Made by a program: the position numbers and the translations under genes
Shown here: positions 26,371 through 39,491 of the stretch, one piece after another
How positions within the stretch are numbered: position 1 is the stretch's first letter
How the letters are laid out: each line of letters begins with the position of its first letter
Assembly: GCF_022539315.1 (NCBI RefSeq)
Contig: NC_066319.1
Span: 28,854,093 to 28,918,092 of the forward strand
Direction of reading: 5' to 3'
DNA from: Serinus canaria
Lineage: Eukaryota; Chordata; Aves; Passeriformes; Fringillidae
Length of the DNA: 64,000 nt
The notes under the pieces: generated by a model
Database searches by the model: none
Told to the model about the DNA's origin: nothing
The model's input: only the letters and a program-made list of their open reading frames with translations

Positions 26371-28652
26371 GTGTACCCCCAGAGTATATTGGGGTCAATG
26401 GTCTTTGTTTGCAGGTAGTATATTGCTTTCTGTGGGCAGTGACACATGACATTTCTTGCACAATTGGTCATTGAGTCTTACAGGACACACAGAGTGTTCC
26501 CCTGCAAATCATTTTGGAAGCAATGATTTTGAAGGGTCTCAGAGACACTCCATTCCTGGAATGTACATAACATGTTTTTTCTGTCCTGTGTGCCTCATGC
26601 AGGATATCTGAAATCTGTCACTTTGGGGGCCTTCATTGTTGGTTTATGATATGTGGGGAAAAAAGAAAAAAATATGTGGTCATAAATTCAAGATATTGAG
26701 TTTTTTAGGTGTTTTAATTACAGCTCTGTTTTTAGTCATGTGTCCTTGGCAAACTAGTTGCTGCTTCAACAATACAATTTGGTAATAAATAGTAACAACT
26801 GGCAACATTTCTATAGAAATGAGACTTTTTTTTTCCATGTAGCATTTCTTTACCAAAACATATTAGAGGTGCTTTCTTTCTAATTGCTGGTTGTTTCCTA
26901 TATAAACCCTAATCCTTGGAGTTTTGGCACAGCAGCTCAGCCTGCTTTATGAGCAGTCAAATGAAAGGGCAAGCACATATTCCTGGCACCATCAGGTCAG
27001 CTTGGAAGGTAAATTGCCTAAGTGCTTGAACATGTTGGCTTGTAGAAATAACTTTCTGGCTTGGAAAGTATGGGTTTATGAGTGATTCTGAACTAGTGTG
27101 CACAAGTTTTTAAAGGAGCTTTTGTTTGATCAGTGCTTCTTACCTGTCAGAAAACGAGCAGAATTGCATTCATAAGTGCTTACTCACATCCTGCACTCTT
27201 AAAGATGAGGGAAAAAAGAACGGTTAGATTAAGATAGCAGGAAACCAGAGAAGGGATTTTAGTGGTTCGTTATTGCATTTTTGTGATAGGAAACATCCAA
27301 ACACTGCACTAATGTAATCGGCATTGCAAACAGAATGTGTGCAAGTTGATAGCCATTTTTTATGTGATAGTGTATATCTTTTTTGTTTATTTGGTTCTGA
27401 GTGCTGTGTTATTCCAGAACTTGCCTCCTCACTGCTTGGTGTTACTTTGCCTGATGATTTTATGTTTCCCTGGAGAAGGAAAGGCAGAAACCAGTTATAT
27501 TTGAGCCAAGCAAAACACAATTTGTCTCTCATCAAAGGCTAGAAAAGGGACAAACTGGGTCAGTTTCTTTATTTTTCTCCCTTTCCCCTTACCTAATAAT
27601 AATAATAAAATGAAAAGCCCAGCTTCTTGGCTGAATTGATTAAACTGCAGACTCACATTATTGGAGGGATAGAGATTTTTTTACACTGTCTACTCCAAAG
27701 TAACTGGAATTGGAATCTGCCACTGGTTCCACTGCATGTCATTCAATCTCTAATTTGGGAGAGAAATAAACTGTACTCCCTCTCATTTATGGGAGAATAA
27801 GTATTTGGAGGCAGGGCACAGTTTGTGGCCTCTCAGAGCTGAGAGACATAAGCTTTTTGCCACGTCAAATGTCACCTGTCATTCCAGAGCCTGCTTGTAG
27901 TATATTAAGCTACTTTCAATTGCATATTGCCTGAAGTTCTGCACAATAATGACGCTGTTTATCATTTGTGTACTGCTGAAAAAGGGCAGCCTTCCATCCC
28001 TTCAGAGTAACTATGACCACGAAAAAAAAATAAATAGTGTGATAAATGGGGCTGAGGGGCATGGCTATAAACCGCTTGAGACTTGCTGACAGTGAATGTT
28101 TAGCTTTGTTTTTTGTTTGGTGCTCAAGATTATTCTCAGTGACTGACTTTTGATGGTCTTGGTAGACGTGTCTGGCTTAATGAGTAATGGACATGCTTGT
28201 GTGTAATGGACATGGCAGCTCTCTAAGTTCTTAGCTATGTGTTTGATGGAGTGTTCCTTGGTAGTTCAGGAGATGAGAAAAAAAACTATGAAAGGCTTCA
28301 ACATCAAAAAAAGACCAGTGTTGCAGGTTGAAAAATAGAGAGTGTGATCTAGACCTAGACATGCTTATTTTAAAGCCAACCAAAATTCATAGCCTTATTT
28401 AGCAAAGCAAACATTGGGCAGTAGGTATTGGATATATGAAGTATGCTTTTCAATTTTGGTCCATTTATGCGGGCAACATTCTTGTGCTTATACTTCACCC
28501 CCATTTAAATGTAAACTGATCAATGAGGTGCAAAGAATTATGCAAGTTATTCTTTTTTCTCATTTTTGGTTTGGAGGAAGTAGATAAATTGTAAAATAGC
28601 ATTATTCAGGTGATACTTTGTTGTAAACTGCTTTTATTTTTATTCTTAACAG

Positions 28653-28719
28653 TACATCCTTTCGGGCTCTGATGACTTCAATTTGTATATGTGGAGGATT
28701 CCTCCAGATCCAGAAGCAG
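28653..28719 (+). CDS. DCAF5: DCAF5 internal coding exon (67 nt)
   Basis: This short exon encodes YILSGSDDFNLYMWRIPPDP followed by EA and the first base of a glycine codon. The SGSDDFN...W pattern is the end of a WD40 blade. The stretch matches vertebrate DCAF5, with a proline where I recall alanine in human (IPPDP versus IPADP). The acceptor is TTCTTAACAG and the donor is a consensus GTAAGT at 28720. It joins in frame after GDRDQ of the preceding exon, and its single leftover G is completed by GT at 39364. It is well below the length at which an open-frame scan would flag it and is supported by homology and splice phase only. Confidence 0.95.
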
Positions 28720-31700
28720 GTAAGTGTTGATGTTGTTTTAGATGGGGAAGGAAGAGTGGGGGGGCAGGTGTCTGACAAATACTAAACTGGCATTTCAAAA
28801 CAATTGCCATTCTCACATTGTGAATCTAGAGCAACTCTGAGGAAAACTGGATAGGGAGAGTGTAGGGAGAGTTGGGCCTGAGCCAATGTCTGGATGACAG
28901 TGGTCAAAGCCATTTGTATGTTTTCTCATAATGATTTTCTATTTTTTCCCTTCTCATGTAATGATCATTCTTCCCATAATAAAGCTTGCAGCATAAAATG
29001 GTGCTGGGTTCACAGGGTGCTCCTTACAGCTCCAGTGCATTGACCTCTTTTCCCCTCTCATTCCTCTTATACCAAAATCTTCCCACTGATTTCCATTGCA
29101 GAGGAATTATGCTTTTTTACTTTCTGGGTGGAGGAGCACTATCAGCTGGTGGAAAGGGCTGCTTTTGACTAAATTCTGACCCATTCCCATGCTGGGGCAG
29201 ACATGGAAAGCAAAGAGCAGCAGCACAGCTCTGTATGGAAGTACAGGAGAGGGGTGTTAAAGGAAAGCAGCAGTGTGGGGGCAGTGTAACAATCCCATTG
29301 TGAATGCCACTGTTGGTCAGCGTCTCATTTGATGTGGTCTGCTAAGGTGTAGGGTTGGGCAATATAATATTCTAAGCCATACAACATAAGCATCTCTCTT
29401 CTGTTGAAACAGATCACTGAACTTCTAGAAGGGTGATAAATTTTATTGAAAGAGTCAAGGCTTTCAAAACTTTACTAGTGTTTTAATTTTTCGTAGCTCT
29501 GGCTCTTTAAACTGTACCTTTTAGTGATATTAAGTACAACTGAGGGCTGTCCTGTGGTCTCAGATGCTTTAGCAATAGTGAGAGAAAATTACAAGCTATG
29601 TTAGAGGTAAAATGAAAATATTTTGTTTCATTTTCAAAGGTTGTTAATAACAGCTGTATAATCCACAGCTGAGAGGATGAATAGCATTCGGTTAATGGCA
29701 GGGTTTTGAGGAAAATGAAATTCTAATTTTGGGGTTTTTGCTTAGTTAACCAACATTTCATGTTGCAGTCCACAAGCCCTGAAGATGGTCCTGCTAAATA
29801 CCAGTAGCTTGGCCTTCTGACTTTGCATAGAGTTTATAGAGATATCTCCCTGCTTTTCTTTTTATTTGTGTGATTTTCTTGTACATTTGACACTCGTTTA
29901 CTTAGTTAAAACAAAGATTAAAATTAGTTATTTGTAAGTTTTATTGTGTGAACTAGAATTACATTTTCTGCATGTATCACCATACTGTCCTGACTTCCTT
30001 TGTAAAATCTGGATTTGAGAATTTATGTTTATGTGGCTGTGATGCTCTTGAAAACTTTTTTTCCCAGACATCTGCACATGACAAACTTTTTATCTGGGAC
30101 TTTTGCACAAGGATGATAGCTAGTACTTGTTGCACCTGTAAGCAAAATAATTATTAAGCAAAATAATCTGTTTCATAGTAGTTGTTAAGGCTGCCTCTCT
30201 GTAAAAAAGATATATGCTTGCAAAAATAGTTGCTATTTACAAATAGCTGATACATTTTGAACAAACAAATTTACAATTTAATTTGTGATTTACCACACAA
30301 CAATGTCATATCTGTTTTGGTCAGGTTTCTTGTCTCTGGTTCTTGTAACTTCAGGAAGGGTGTCAGTACACATGCAACATTTCAGTTACAAAATTAATTA
30401 CTTAATATCAATTGCCCTCAGTGGTTGCCTAACGAATCAGAAGATCCAGGAGTAGGAATGTGTATGTCTTAATGTCTTGTAACTTGAGCAGTTCTCTTTT
30501 TGAAATATTTTAGCAATACTCACAAGCTTGGTTTTGTTAGACCCAGAGGTCTGCTTCTGTGGCAAATAACTAATTGGGCATCCAGATCACCTGTGATAGC
30601 TTATTGAAGCTTTTCTTTTCTTCATTCAGCTCTTCTTGAAGGGTTTTGCCCATTTTGAATATGATGAAAGCCCTTTCTTAAATTTTATCCTGCCGTTCAG
30701 AATAATTGCTAGACAGAGATGTTGCTGTGCTTTCTTCTTGGAGAAATAGTCTTGCCATAGGGATGTAGAGACTTTGGAAAACTTTTGCTTCATTGGAAAA
30801 CTCCTTATTCTTATGGTCTAGCTAAAATAAGAGTGCCTTTGGGTTTGTGATCTGAGAGAGTGGAATGTGGTCTTTCACTTAAAATAGTGTGCAAACTAGA
30901 CAGGATGATGTAATGTCCTGTACTGTTGGTTGGTATTTTAAATAAAAATATCTCTCTAACTGATTTCTGCCTTCCGGTTGAACTTAGACATTGTGTTGCT
31001 ATAAATATTTATGATACAACTCCCTTAAATTGTATCAGTTATTTGAAAATAGGGAAGTTTTTTTTCAAGCTTGTATCTTTTTAAACAGCTGCATCCTTAA
31101 CAACAGCTCTCAAATTATTTTGTTATAGGCGCACCAAGTACTGACTATCCAATGGTTAGCAACATTTGTGAACAAAAGATGAAGAAAAGTGTGAAGGAAC
31201 ATACCAGTCAGTTGCAAACATATTTCAATTTGGAGAAATGTGGTTGCCTGTACTGGTATTTTGCCAGGAGAATAGACCAAATTCTGCCGGGGTTTTTTTC
31301 AGATAGTCATAGTTTAGAGGTGTCCTTCCAGTAGCTTGCTTTAAATAATTCTCATAATCAGCTGTAATCTGCAAGCAGTTTTGTTTGGTCCAATAATTAG
31401 GTAGGATTTTTGCCCCCTTTGGGGCAGGCAGGTAGGTGAAAAAAGGTATTTCCTAAATTGTTTCGGAAGCCATTCTGTTGAAGAGTTTTACTGACTGTCT
31501 CCTTCTATAGTCTTAGACTACTCTGACTAGGCTGGGATTTCCTATGCCAGAAGGTTGGTGGCTTTTTGACCACCTTTTGCGGTTCCCTAAAGATGGAATG
31601 TTTGCTCATTTTTCCACTTTCATCTCCATCCAAGTACTATCCAGCTTTCCACTGTGCTTTAGGAGTAATTGCCAAATGTTTCATGAATTTGTTAGCCAGT

Positions 31701-34700
31701 TTCTTCTTTAAAGTAATCCATGGAAGTTTTTTTCAGAGGCAGCTTCTAGCAAAGTTAATACATAAGTTTGGCAGAAGAAAAGCAGTCCTGAGTTTCCACA
31801 GCTTTTACTAGACTTCAATGCAAGCTGGAAGTGAGAAGAGACATCAGTCCTACATGACTTGTCCAGCAAGCCTATTAACATACGAGCACTTAAGACATTA
31901 TTAATAAACATGGCCTCTTAGCTGGTAAAGAACCCCTGTTCAAGACAGAACCTGACATGTCTTGTGGAGTAATAGAGGGTTTAGTAGACTAAAAGTTTTC
32001 AAAATGGAATTTACATTCCTCACTCACTACCCTGAATCATCTATGCAGCTCTTGCTTTTGAAAAATTGCTCAAAGCTGCTGTGTGAGGGATATGGAATTA
32101 TTTGTGATTGAGGAGACAGCTGGGGATCCTTCAGTTCATGTGAGCAAGCTGTCACCAGGTTCTGGAAAACTTTACTAAATCAGAACAACAAACTGCATTT
32201 CAAAACTTCTTTTTAATTCTGCCTTTGACTGTAACTGCAACCAAGAAAGGGACGGTCATTGTGGTCCAGTTACTAAACTAATTGCACAAATTTTCAGCAG
32301 AACTGATGCAATTTTTCTTCCTTTTCTTCCTCCTACTTGGTCTTTGTAAATGCTGGCACTTCTTCAGGCTTGAAGAGTGCAGGAACAGATCTTTTCAGAA
32401 TACTTGAACAGGGCTATCTCATTGGACACAGCTTGTAGTTCAAGTTCTCAAAATTCTGGGCTGATAAATGAAGATGAATAAAGAATTATTAAGTGTTTCT
32501 TAATGTCTTTAGCTATTTTTGAGACATTTTATATATGGGTATGTATGCATACCACTTGGTTGGGGCAGGGGGAAGCCATCAGAACCAGTGCGGAGCATGC
32601 TCTGGAAGCTTTGTGTTTTTTAAAAAAAATATTTTTCTGAGGTGTGGTCTTTGGATATAAACTCTTTACATTTACATTTTACATTTAGGATAGTAGTTTG
32701 TATCTTTCTTCAGGCCAGTCAGTGTTGACCAAATGGTGCTATGGAACAGTTGTTAGATTAACACACTGAGTAAATGCTGGGTGATTTTAGAAAAGGTTCT
32801 TGTATTCAGGGGAATTGGGACTGGCTTCTGTGGCATTTGGATTGTAATAATACCACGGACTTGTGGAATGTACCGGCCAAGTGGCATCTATCAGAAAACA
32901 AGGCAGTGTTGGGTGCTTTGTAGTGCTGTAGACAAGTGAAAGAAGATTCAGCATCCAGGAATGTTTCTCTCACCAGCCTTAGTATGTTAAATGTCTAATT
33001 CAGGAATAGAAAGCTGAAGATAACACTGAGCACTGGGATAGGCTGGAGAAGCTTTAGTCCCTAGCAACTGGCCATCTAATTGTACCAAAGCTCCTTTCTC
33101 TTGGTTGTATTGGAAACTTTTGAGGCCACCAGTGCAAAAGAAATACACAGCCAAGGAGTTCACACTTCCATTGAAAAAACCCAAACCCAACCACAAAAAA
33201 GCAAACAAACAAGAAAAAAGAACCCCTGCAGACAGCTATTGGTTGTGAAGTAATTTCACTTTACATCTGTTATGTTCAGAAAGCATAGTTGGCTGGTGGT
33301 AATTTGCACAGTTGCAATAACATTGTGAAACCTGTTGCAACCTATGCCATTAAGTACAGCAAAAAAGCAGTGTCTCTCAGACCAGGAGGGGGAGCAGAGT
33401 AGGAAGGGTGTGCTAAAGTTTATTTCTATAGTAATTTTGTCTTAGCTTTCATATTGTTGTTCAGCTATACTGGTGATAACAACAGTAGGAGGGCTGGGAT
33501 AGATAAGCTGTATGGCAGATATTTAGAAGCAACAAAAGAAGGGAGAAAATATACCTCCAAAAATAGCCACTACCACTACAATTTTCTGCATAGTCTTTAC
33601 ATGTTGAAATATTACTTTTCACTTTGGCTTTTGGAACCTCCACAGAGATACAAGACCAATGTGGGGCTGGTTCTAGCCATAGGCCAGGCAAAGGAGTTGA
33701 TTTCCTGGAAGAGCACATTGTCTGAGACAGAGGCTGCTACCAGCCAACTGCTCCCTGTGCTTTCACTTAAGCTCTGCAAAGCCATGCTGATCCTTTCACC
33801 TCACCTGGAAGCTGGAGGGGGCATTCACAGGTGTCAAAGGAAGCAGTCTGCAAATGGAGTTGAAGCTGCTTTCTTATGAGGGGACACTTGGTACTTCAAT
33901 ATCTCCTTTTACCATGCTAGGAGGAGAAGGGATCTTGGCCACCCCTTCCTGTTCTCACCCCATATTTGATGGGATCAAAGTCAGTTTTGCTTGTGCTGCT
34001 GAGAAACCTCTAGTAAGTCTGGCTGCTGCTAGAGCTGGAGTCAATTCCTGATCCCAGAAGAAGGGATGCTGCAGGACCCTGTGCTCTGAGGGAGAAAGTG
34101 CTTTTGTTAAATCTAGCTTCTCTGCAGATGGGTCTCTGAGGAGCAAAGCCATCTACTGGCATCCATTGCATGAAACAAATACAGGTGTGTGAGTGACCAG
34201 AGAGACTTGTAAGGTACCTAAACATAATCTGCTGCACTGAAGGCCGGGGCCCTGTATGCTATGCATATTTGCTTGTATTGTGCCATGGGTTTGCTTTCCA
34301 AACTATGATATCTCTCTTTGTTAACACATCATGATCTCATAGGATTCAAATGCAAAGTAGTGGCCCACAGTCTAAATGTACCCTGGATTATTACTAATGA
34401 AAACTAAATTAACTTTAAAGGAGCTACCACTGTAGTGCCAAGTACTGCAGTGGAATGGTATGCTATGGCACACTGGTAGCAGCTACAAATATCTGGTTCT
34501 TCTCAGGAGTTTTCAGCACTTTGAGTAATTCACAAGGCTTGTATGAAGTTATGCTTTAGTCTGTGGAATGTCTTTCTACCTTATATGAACAAACAGTGGG
34601 ATTTCTTTTCCAGTGTCCTAGATAGAAAAGGCTTCTGAATGAGGTCATTTAACTCCTCTGTTACAGAGCCAGTGGAGGATAGTTCCTTATTCCAACAAGT

Positions 34701-36652
34701 TTTATGGCATTTTGACAGGTTTTTTTAATGTTTGGAACAATACAGCTTCCATTAGTTTGGAGACTGTTCTACATTCCTACAGGATTTCTGCACTAGAACA
34801 CTTTTCTCAGTAATCTATCACTTTCACTTTTTCTTTAGCCTTCAAATAATTTATTCTGGCTTTTTCTAAACATTGCTTCTTGTTGTAGAACTCATGCAGG
34901 AGAAGCCAGATTGATGTCTAAATCTGCCACTCTCCTTTGTTAGAATTTACTGGAGTTTTAAAAACTTATTGGGATGTACCATTCAGCATGTTGGCAATAT
35001 GTCAAATGTCAAATCATTCACATTAAGTATTTACAAAACCACAGAACTAAGAAGTAGTTCTTTAGCCTAACATTTAAAACATAAATTTATAAAGCAAACC
35101 AAGAAGAAATCACTTTGGCAACTTAGAAGACATCAACTACTTCAAAACATTGTATTATTCCTTCCTCTGTACAGGAGCCCATAGAGAGGCCTTGTGTTGC
35201 AAAGGTATTCTTGTCAAACATGTACAGGAAATCTGTTTTAAAATGTGCACATTAGATTTAGCCTTTAATAAGTTATGTCTTTAAGCTGATCAGATATAGT
35301 AGGATATTATTTAAAGGACTTTTTGAGATATTGTAATGCTCTTCTTTGGAACACTTATTTGCAGGGTATCAATTAAGAGTAATTTTCTTGACATTTCACT
35401 TTGAGTATCAAATAAAAGCAGACCAAAAAAAGCCATTGACCAGCACAGCTAGAACACTAAACCACTACCCAGGACTGTCTTAAAGCACGGCAATTTTTTG
35501 GGTAGTATTGCAAAATCAGCTAGAACATATCAATCTCTTCACTCCAATACTTAGAGGTTATAAAATTATAAACCTTCTAAAACTGGCATAGTCAGCCTCT
35601 GAAGACTTTAAGATTTATTTTTTATTTATTATTAATAACAGATATGTAAGCTAATGACTTCTGTATGAACACTCCCTATACATGTTGGAGCTAGCTAAGA
35701 ATATAAAAGGGGCCATGCTTAAAGAGTTGCAGAACTCATGCATGCTACTAAATTTAAAAGCAAAAAAATAACACCCCCTTTCACTAAAAAAACCCCAAAC
35801 CTCAAAAGAAAAATTAGAGTGGTTTTAGGATAGCAGAAGTCAATTCTGCTGAAACAATACAAATAAAAATATCATTTCAAGGGAAGACAGCAAAAGGAAA
35901 TGGAATTTATTACATGGAAAAAAGGAAGGAATTTGAGCAGTTTATGGCTAGCCTCCACTTAATACACAGATGCACTTTATTTTTTTGCCAGCAAAGATGA
36001 GTAAACTTAACTTACACTCTGAGAAGGCTAAAGGCTGTATGGCTGCAGCTAAGCCTCTGCTGAGAGACATGGGGGATTCTAGACAAGTGTGGACACAGCA
36101 GATTTCTGCCATGCAGATACTAAAGTAATTGTAGTGGTTTTGGTGAATGCCTCTCAAGCAAAACTACTACATTAATATGATGACAGTTGTGGTGGGCTGC
36201 TATAAAATTGAGGGACTGCTTTCAAGATAAGGATGTAGAAGACTTTGCATTAAGAGCTTACTTAAAGGTATCACTTAAACACAAAGGAGTTGGCAGACTA
36301 AAATTGCATCAAGCAAGGGATTGCCCAAAACTGAGGTTCTGGGACAGTCTATTATATTTGACACGAAGATTATCAGAGTATTGCTGGAGTCAATACTTTC
36401 TGGTTTAAATTATTGAAACCTTCCATAACATTGGTAAAAGCTCACTGCTAAGATTTGTACTTCTCCTGGGGCAATTTCATGTAACTGGGCAGGTTTTTTA
36501 AGGAGCCTTGTGGGGAAGTTCACCTTCATTTTAAGAGGAAGGAAGTATGTTCTGTTACTATGCTTTCTCTGAATTTACTGATAGATGCTTAAAAGGAGTT
36601 CAGGGAACTTCAATATTAAATCAGAAAGCTTTGGAGTTCCTTGATAGAATTA

Positions 36653-37123
36653 TAAAACCGTAGAATCATAGAATGGGTTGCGATGGAAATGCCCAAAGAC
36701 AGGGACAGCTTCCATGAGACCAGCTTGCTGAAAGCCCCATCCAACCTGGCCTTGAACACTTCCAGGGATGGGGCAACCACAACTTCTCTGGGCAGCCTAT
36801 TCCGGTGTCTCATCACCCTCATTTGAAAAAATGCCTTCCTTATATCCAATATAATCCTACACTCTTTCAGCTTAAAACTGTTGCCCTTTCTTCTGTCACT
36901 ACAGGCCTTGGTAAAAATTGTCTGTCTTTCTTATAAGTCCCCTTTATTGAAAGGCTGCAATAAGCTCTCCCTGGAGCCTTCTTTTGTCCCAGCTGAACAA
37001 CCCCAATCTCAGCTGTTCTTGTAGGAGAGATGTTCCCTCACTCTGATCATTTTTGTTGCCCTCCTCTGGACGCATTTCAAAACCTCCAGGTATTTCATAT
37101 TCAGGAGGCCCCAGAAGGCACTT
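36653..37123 (-). mobile_element. CR1 LINE 3' end, minus strand
   Basis: Read in reverse orientation this is a typical avian CR1 3' region. It opens with the terminal AGAATCATAGAAT motif. CCATCCAACCTGGCCTTGAA, CTTCCAGGGATGGGGCAACC and CTCTGGGCAGCCTATTCC follow, and further on come GCTGAACAACCCCAATCTCA and CCCTCCTCTGGACGCATT. About 470 bp are present, so it is 5' truncated, as most CR1 copies are. Divergence from the remembered consensus is moderate. It sits in a DCAF5 intron, antisense to the gene. Confidence 0.92.
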
Positions 37124-37297
37124 CTGGCTTTAAATGACTCTTCTCACTGTTCTACTAGGAAAATAACCATGGGTTAATTCACACTGCTGACAGTACCACA
37201 AAAGGCCAATGAGTGACTTAGAAATGCAGCCCCAGATACTAGTATATGGTATTTGTTTAATCTCCATTATAATGCTTTCTTTGGTCATAGTCCCTCT

Positions 37298-37327
37298 GAC
37301 TCTTTCGTTAGTGACTCTTTCATTAGT
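37298..37327 (+). repeat. 15-bp tandem duplication with one mismatch
   Basis: GACTCTTTCGTTAGT at 37298-37312 is followed directly by GACTCTTTCATTAGT at 37313-37327. The single difference is CG versus CA, consistent with CpG decay after duplication. It lies about 175 bp beyond the CR1 element. Confidence 0.9.
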
Positions 37328-39363
37328 GGGCATACTTCTTGTTTTGTACAGACTTCACAGAGCTACAGTCCATGGATAGTTAAAACTTGTTTTAGACATC
37401 ACTTAGAGGCTTAGAAATATTTCCTAGGGGAACTCTCTCTTCATTCCCGAGGCCCTCTCTCTTGGAATATTTGTCTGCTAGGTCAAGATGTGCTGAGAAC
37501 TGGTCTTGATGTAGCCATCCACTGTTGGCTTGATAGATGCAATTGGACTGACAGCTCTGATTTGGCTGGAAAGAATGCTGTGGGAGTAGAGCAATTTACC
37601 ATCAACCATAAGTGTCTAGCAGGATGAGCAGAATGAAGGGACTTGAGGAATCTCATAAAACGGAAAAGAAAATCAAAAGAGCTTAATTTGGCATTTAATG
37701 AACTTGCTCTCCAATCAGTTACTCCTCAGTCAAATTTGCTGACAGTGGTGAGATCTTGCTCCAGTGGATGAAGGCAGAATGAATCCCTGAATATTTACAT
37801 AAAATACAAATGTACCCAAATACTTGGTGCAGGTAACTCAGTCTCAGTGTAGTTTCAGTGTGGTGAGCCATGCATTTTGGTCCCTGGAGTTGCTTGCCAT
37901 CACTTTTCCCTTTCTCAGGAACTTTATTTTTCTATCCCAAGATGCCATGAGACAGTAGTTTGGTGTGCAAAAATTGTGCAAAGCAGAACACTTTCCAGGA
38001 GCAGTAAAAGATCTGTCTCTGGATTTTTAGGACTTGGATGACACCTTGTTTCTAGATCCTTCTCATGGTTTGTTCTTCATGTTAAACATCAGTCAGCTCT
38101 TTGGAGTGCAGTTAGAGTGAGTGAAAGGGATAGAACCTTTCTGAGAGGAGAGGGCCTCTACACAAGGTCATTAGCTGCAGTTGTTTTCATCATTTGTGTA
38201 ACCTAACAAATGGAAGGTGATATGAGAATGGTTTTTTCTTTTTCATTTTTTTCCCTTGACCCTTCTATCTTGCTATTCTTCAGTGGTAATGCAAGTTTTT
38301 CTTTAGGAAGCTTGAATTGCAGGAGAACCCTCACTCTGCTTCAGAACACAAGTTGTTCAACACAGGGCTTAAACCAACAACTGTTTCAGCTGAAATAGCT
38401 CCTGTTGGGGTCAAAGGAAGATAGCAAACATTTTCAAGAAGAGGAACATAGTTTGTTTAGTGTAAAGATGACTGATAGTAGCACAGAAGCTAGTGAAATT
38501 ATTTTAATTTTCTGTAATAGTAAGTTTTAAATAGCAAGTTGATTTTCATCTGAAGTGATTGTCAGTTTTTACTTCCTGGAATTGGAAAGTTTTGGTTTTT
38601 TTCACTGAAAATGTTAAGTCATAGCATGTTGATGGACACTTGTTTATTCAAATACACAGCTGTACTGTCTAGCAAATTTGTAGTTTTAACTGTGTGGGTC
38701 TATGGATATATAAAAAAATACTGTGTGACTGTTTGTTGCTTTGGTGTATAGACCTAGTAAGAGTCAATGACCAAGCAGAAAAGTTAATTGGCTCCTGTTT
38801 TGAGTTTTACCACTAGCACAAAAGCATTCCACTTTGGCTAATTCACTGCCTTGTGACAAAGAATGATATAACCCACTGTTCAGATGTGTTATTTCAGGTC
38901 CTTCCTATTCATCAGACTAGAGTCAACTGTGGCAGTAATAAACTGCTGATTTAAAAAATAAATTTGAAAAATAGTATTGCTCTTAAAAGCCAACCTCTTT
39001 ATTTGTCTCTGCCTCAGGTTTACAAACTGTGTCATGCCTTAGGTTTCACTGGTGATTTCATTATGTGCGTTATTCTCATTTGCATATTTATCATATGAGG
39101 TCAAAAATGTTCATTGTTTTTTTAGATGAATCAAAGCAAGCCTCTAAGTCCTAATTTGCAGGAAGGATGCTTTTCATCAAACTTGCAGCTTCTCACAGGG
39201 GCATTGCTCATAAAATTGGAATTCTGCAGCCAACACAGGCCTTAAAATACTGCAAAATAAAGCTGAAACACATTGTCAAATATAATAAGACTTTAAATGA
39301 CTATGACTGAAAGTAATATGAAGATTTAATCACTCATGTCTAGGTGTGCTTGTTTTCCCCCAG

Positions 39364-39491
39364 GTGGCATTGGCAGGGTTGTCAACGGCGCTTTCATGGT
39401 ATTGAAAGGTCATCGGTCAATTGTAAACCAAGTGAGGTTTAATCCTCACACCTACATGATCTGTTCTTCTGGCGTTGAAAAGATTATAAAG
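39364..39491 (+). CDS. DCAF5: DCAF5 internal coding exon (128 nt)
   Basis: The first two bases (GT) complete the glycine codon begun in the previous exon. The exon then encodes GIGRVVNGAFMVLKGHRSIV, NQVRFNPHTYMICSSGVEK and IIK. This is the start of the last WD40 blade (LKGHRSIVNQVRFNP with a central GH), and it matches vertebrate DCAF5. The acceptor is CCCCCAG at 39357-39363 and the donor is GTAAGA at 39492. The exon ends on a complete codon, so the terminal exon continues in frame with IWSPYKQ, giving the expected KIIKIWSPYK junction. Reading through the donor would add intron-encoded residues, which is not supported. Confidence 0.96.

Larger units (their letters stand above)
28720..39363 (+). 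other. DCAF5: DCAF5 intron of 10.6 kb
   Basis: The intron starts with GTAAGT and ends in TTTTCCCCCAG. It is AT-rich, holds one minus-strand CR1 3' end (36653-37123) and a 15-bp imperfect tandem duplication at 37298-37327, and shows no coding sequence I can identify. A TTTACA-type short repeat occurs at about 32668-32692. Confidence 0.85.
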
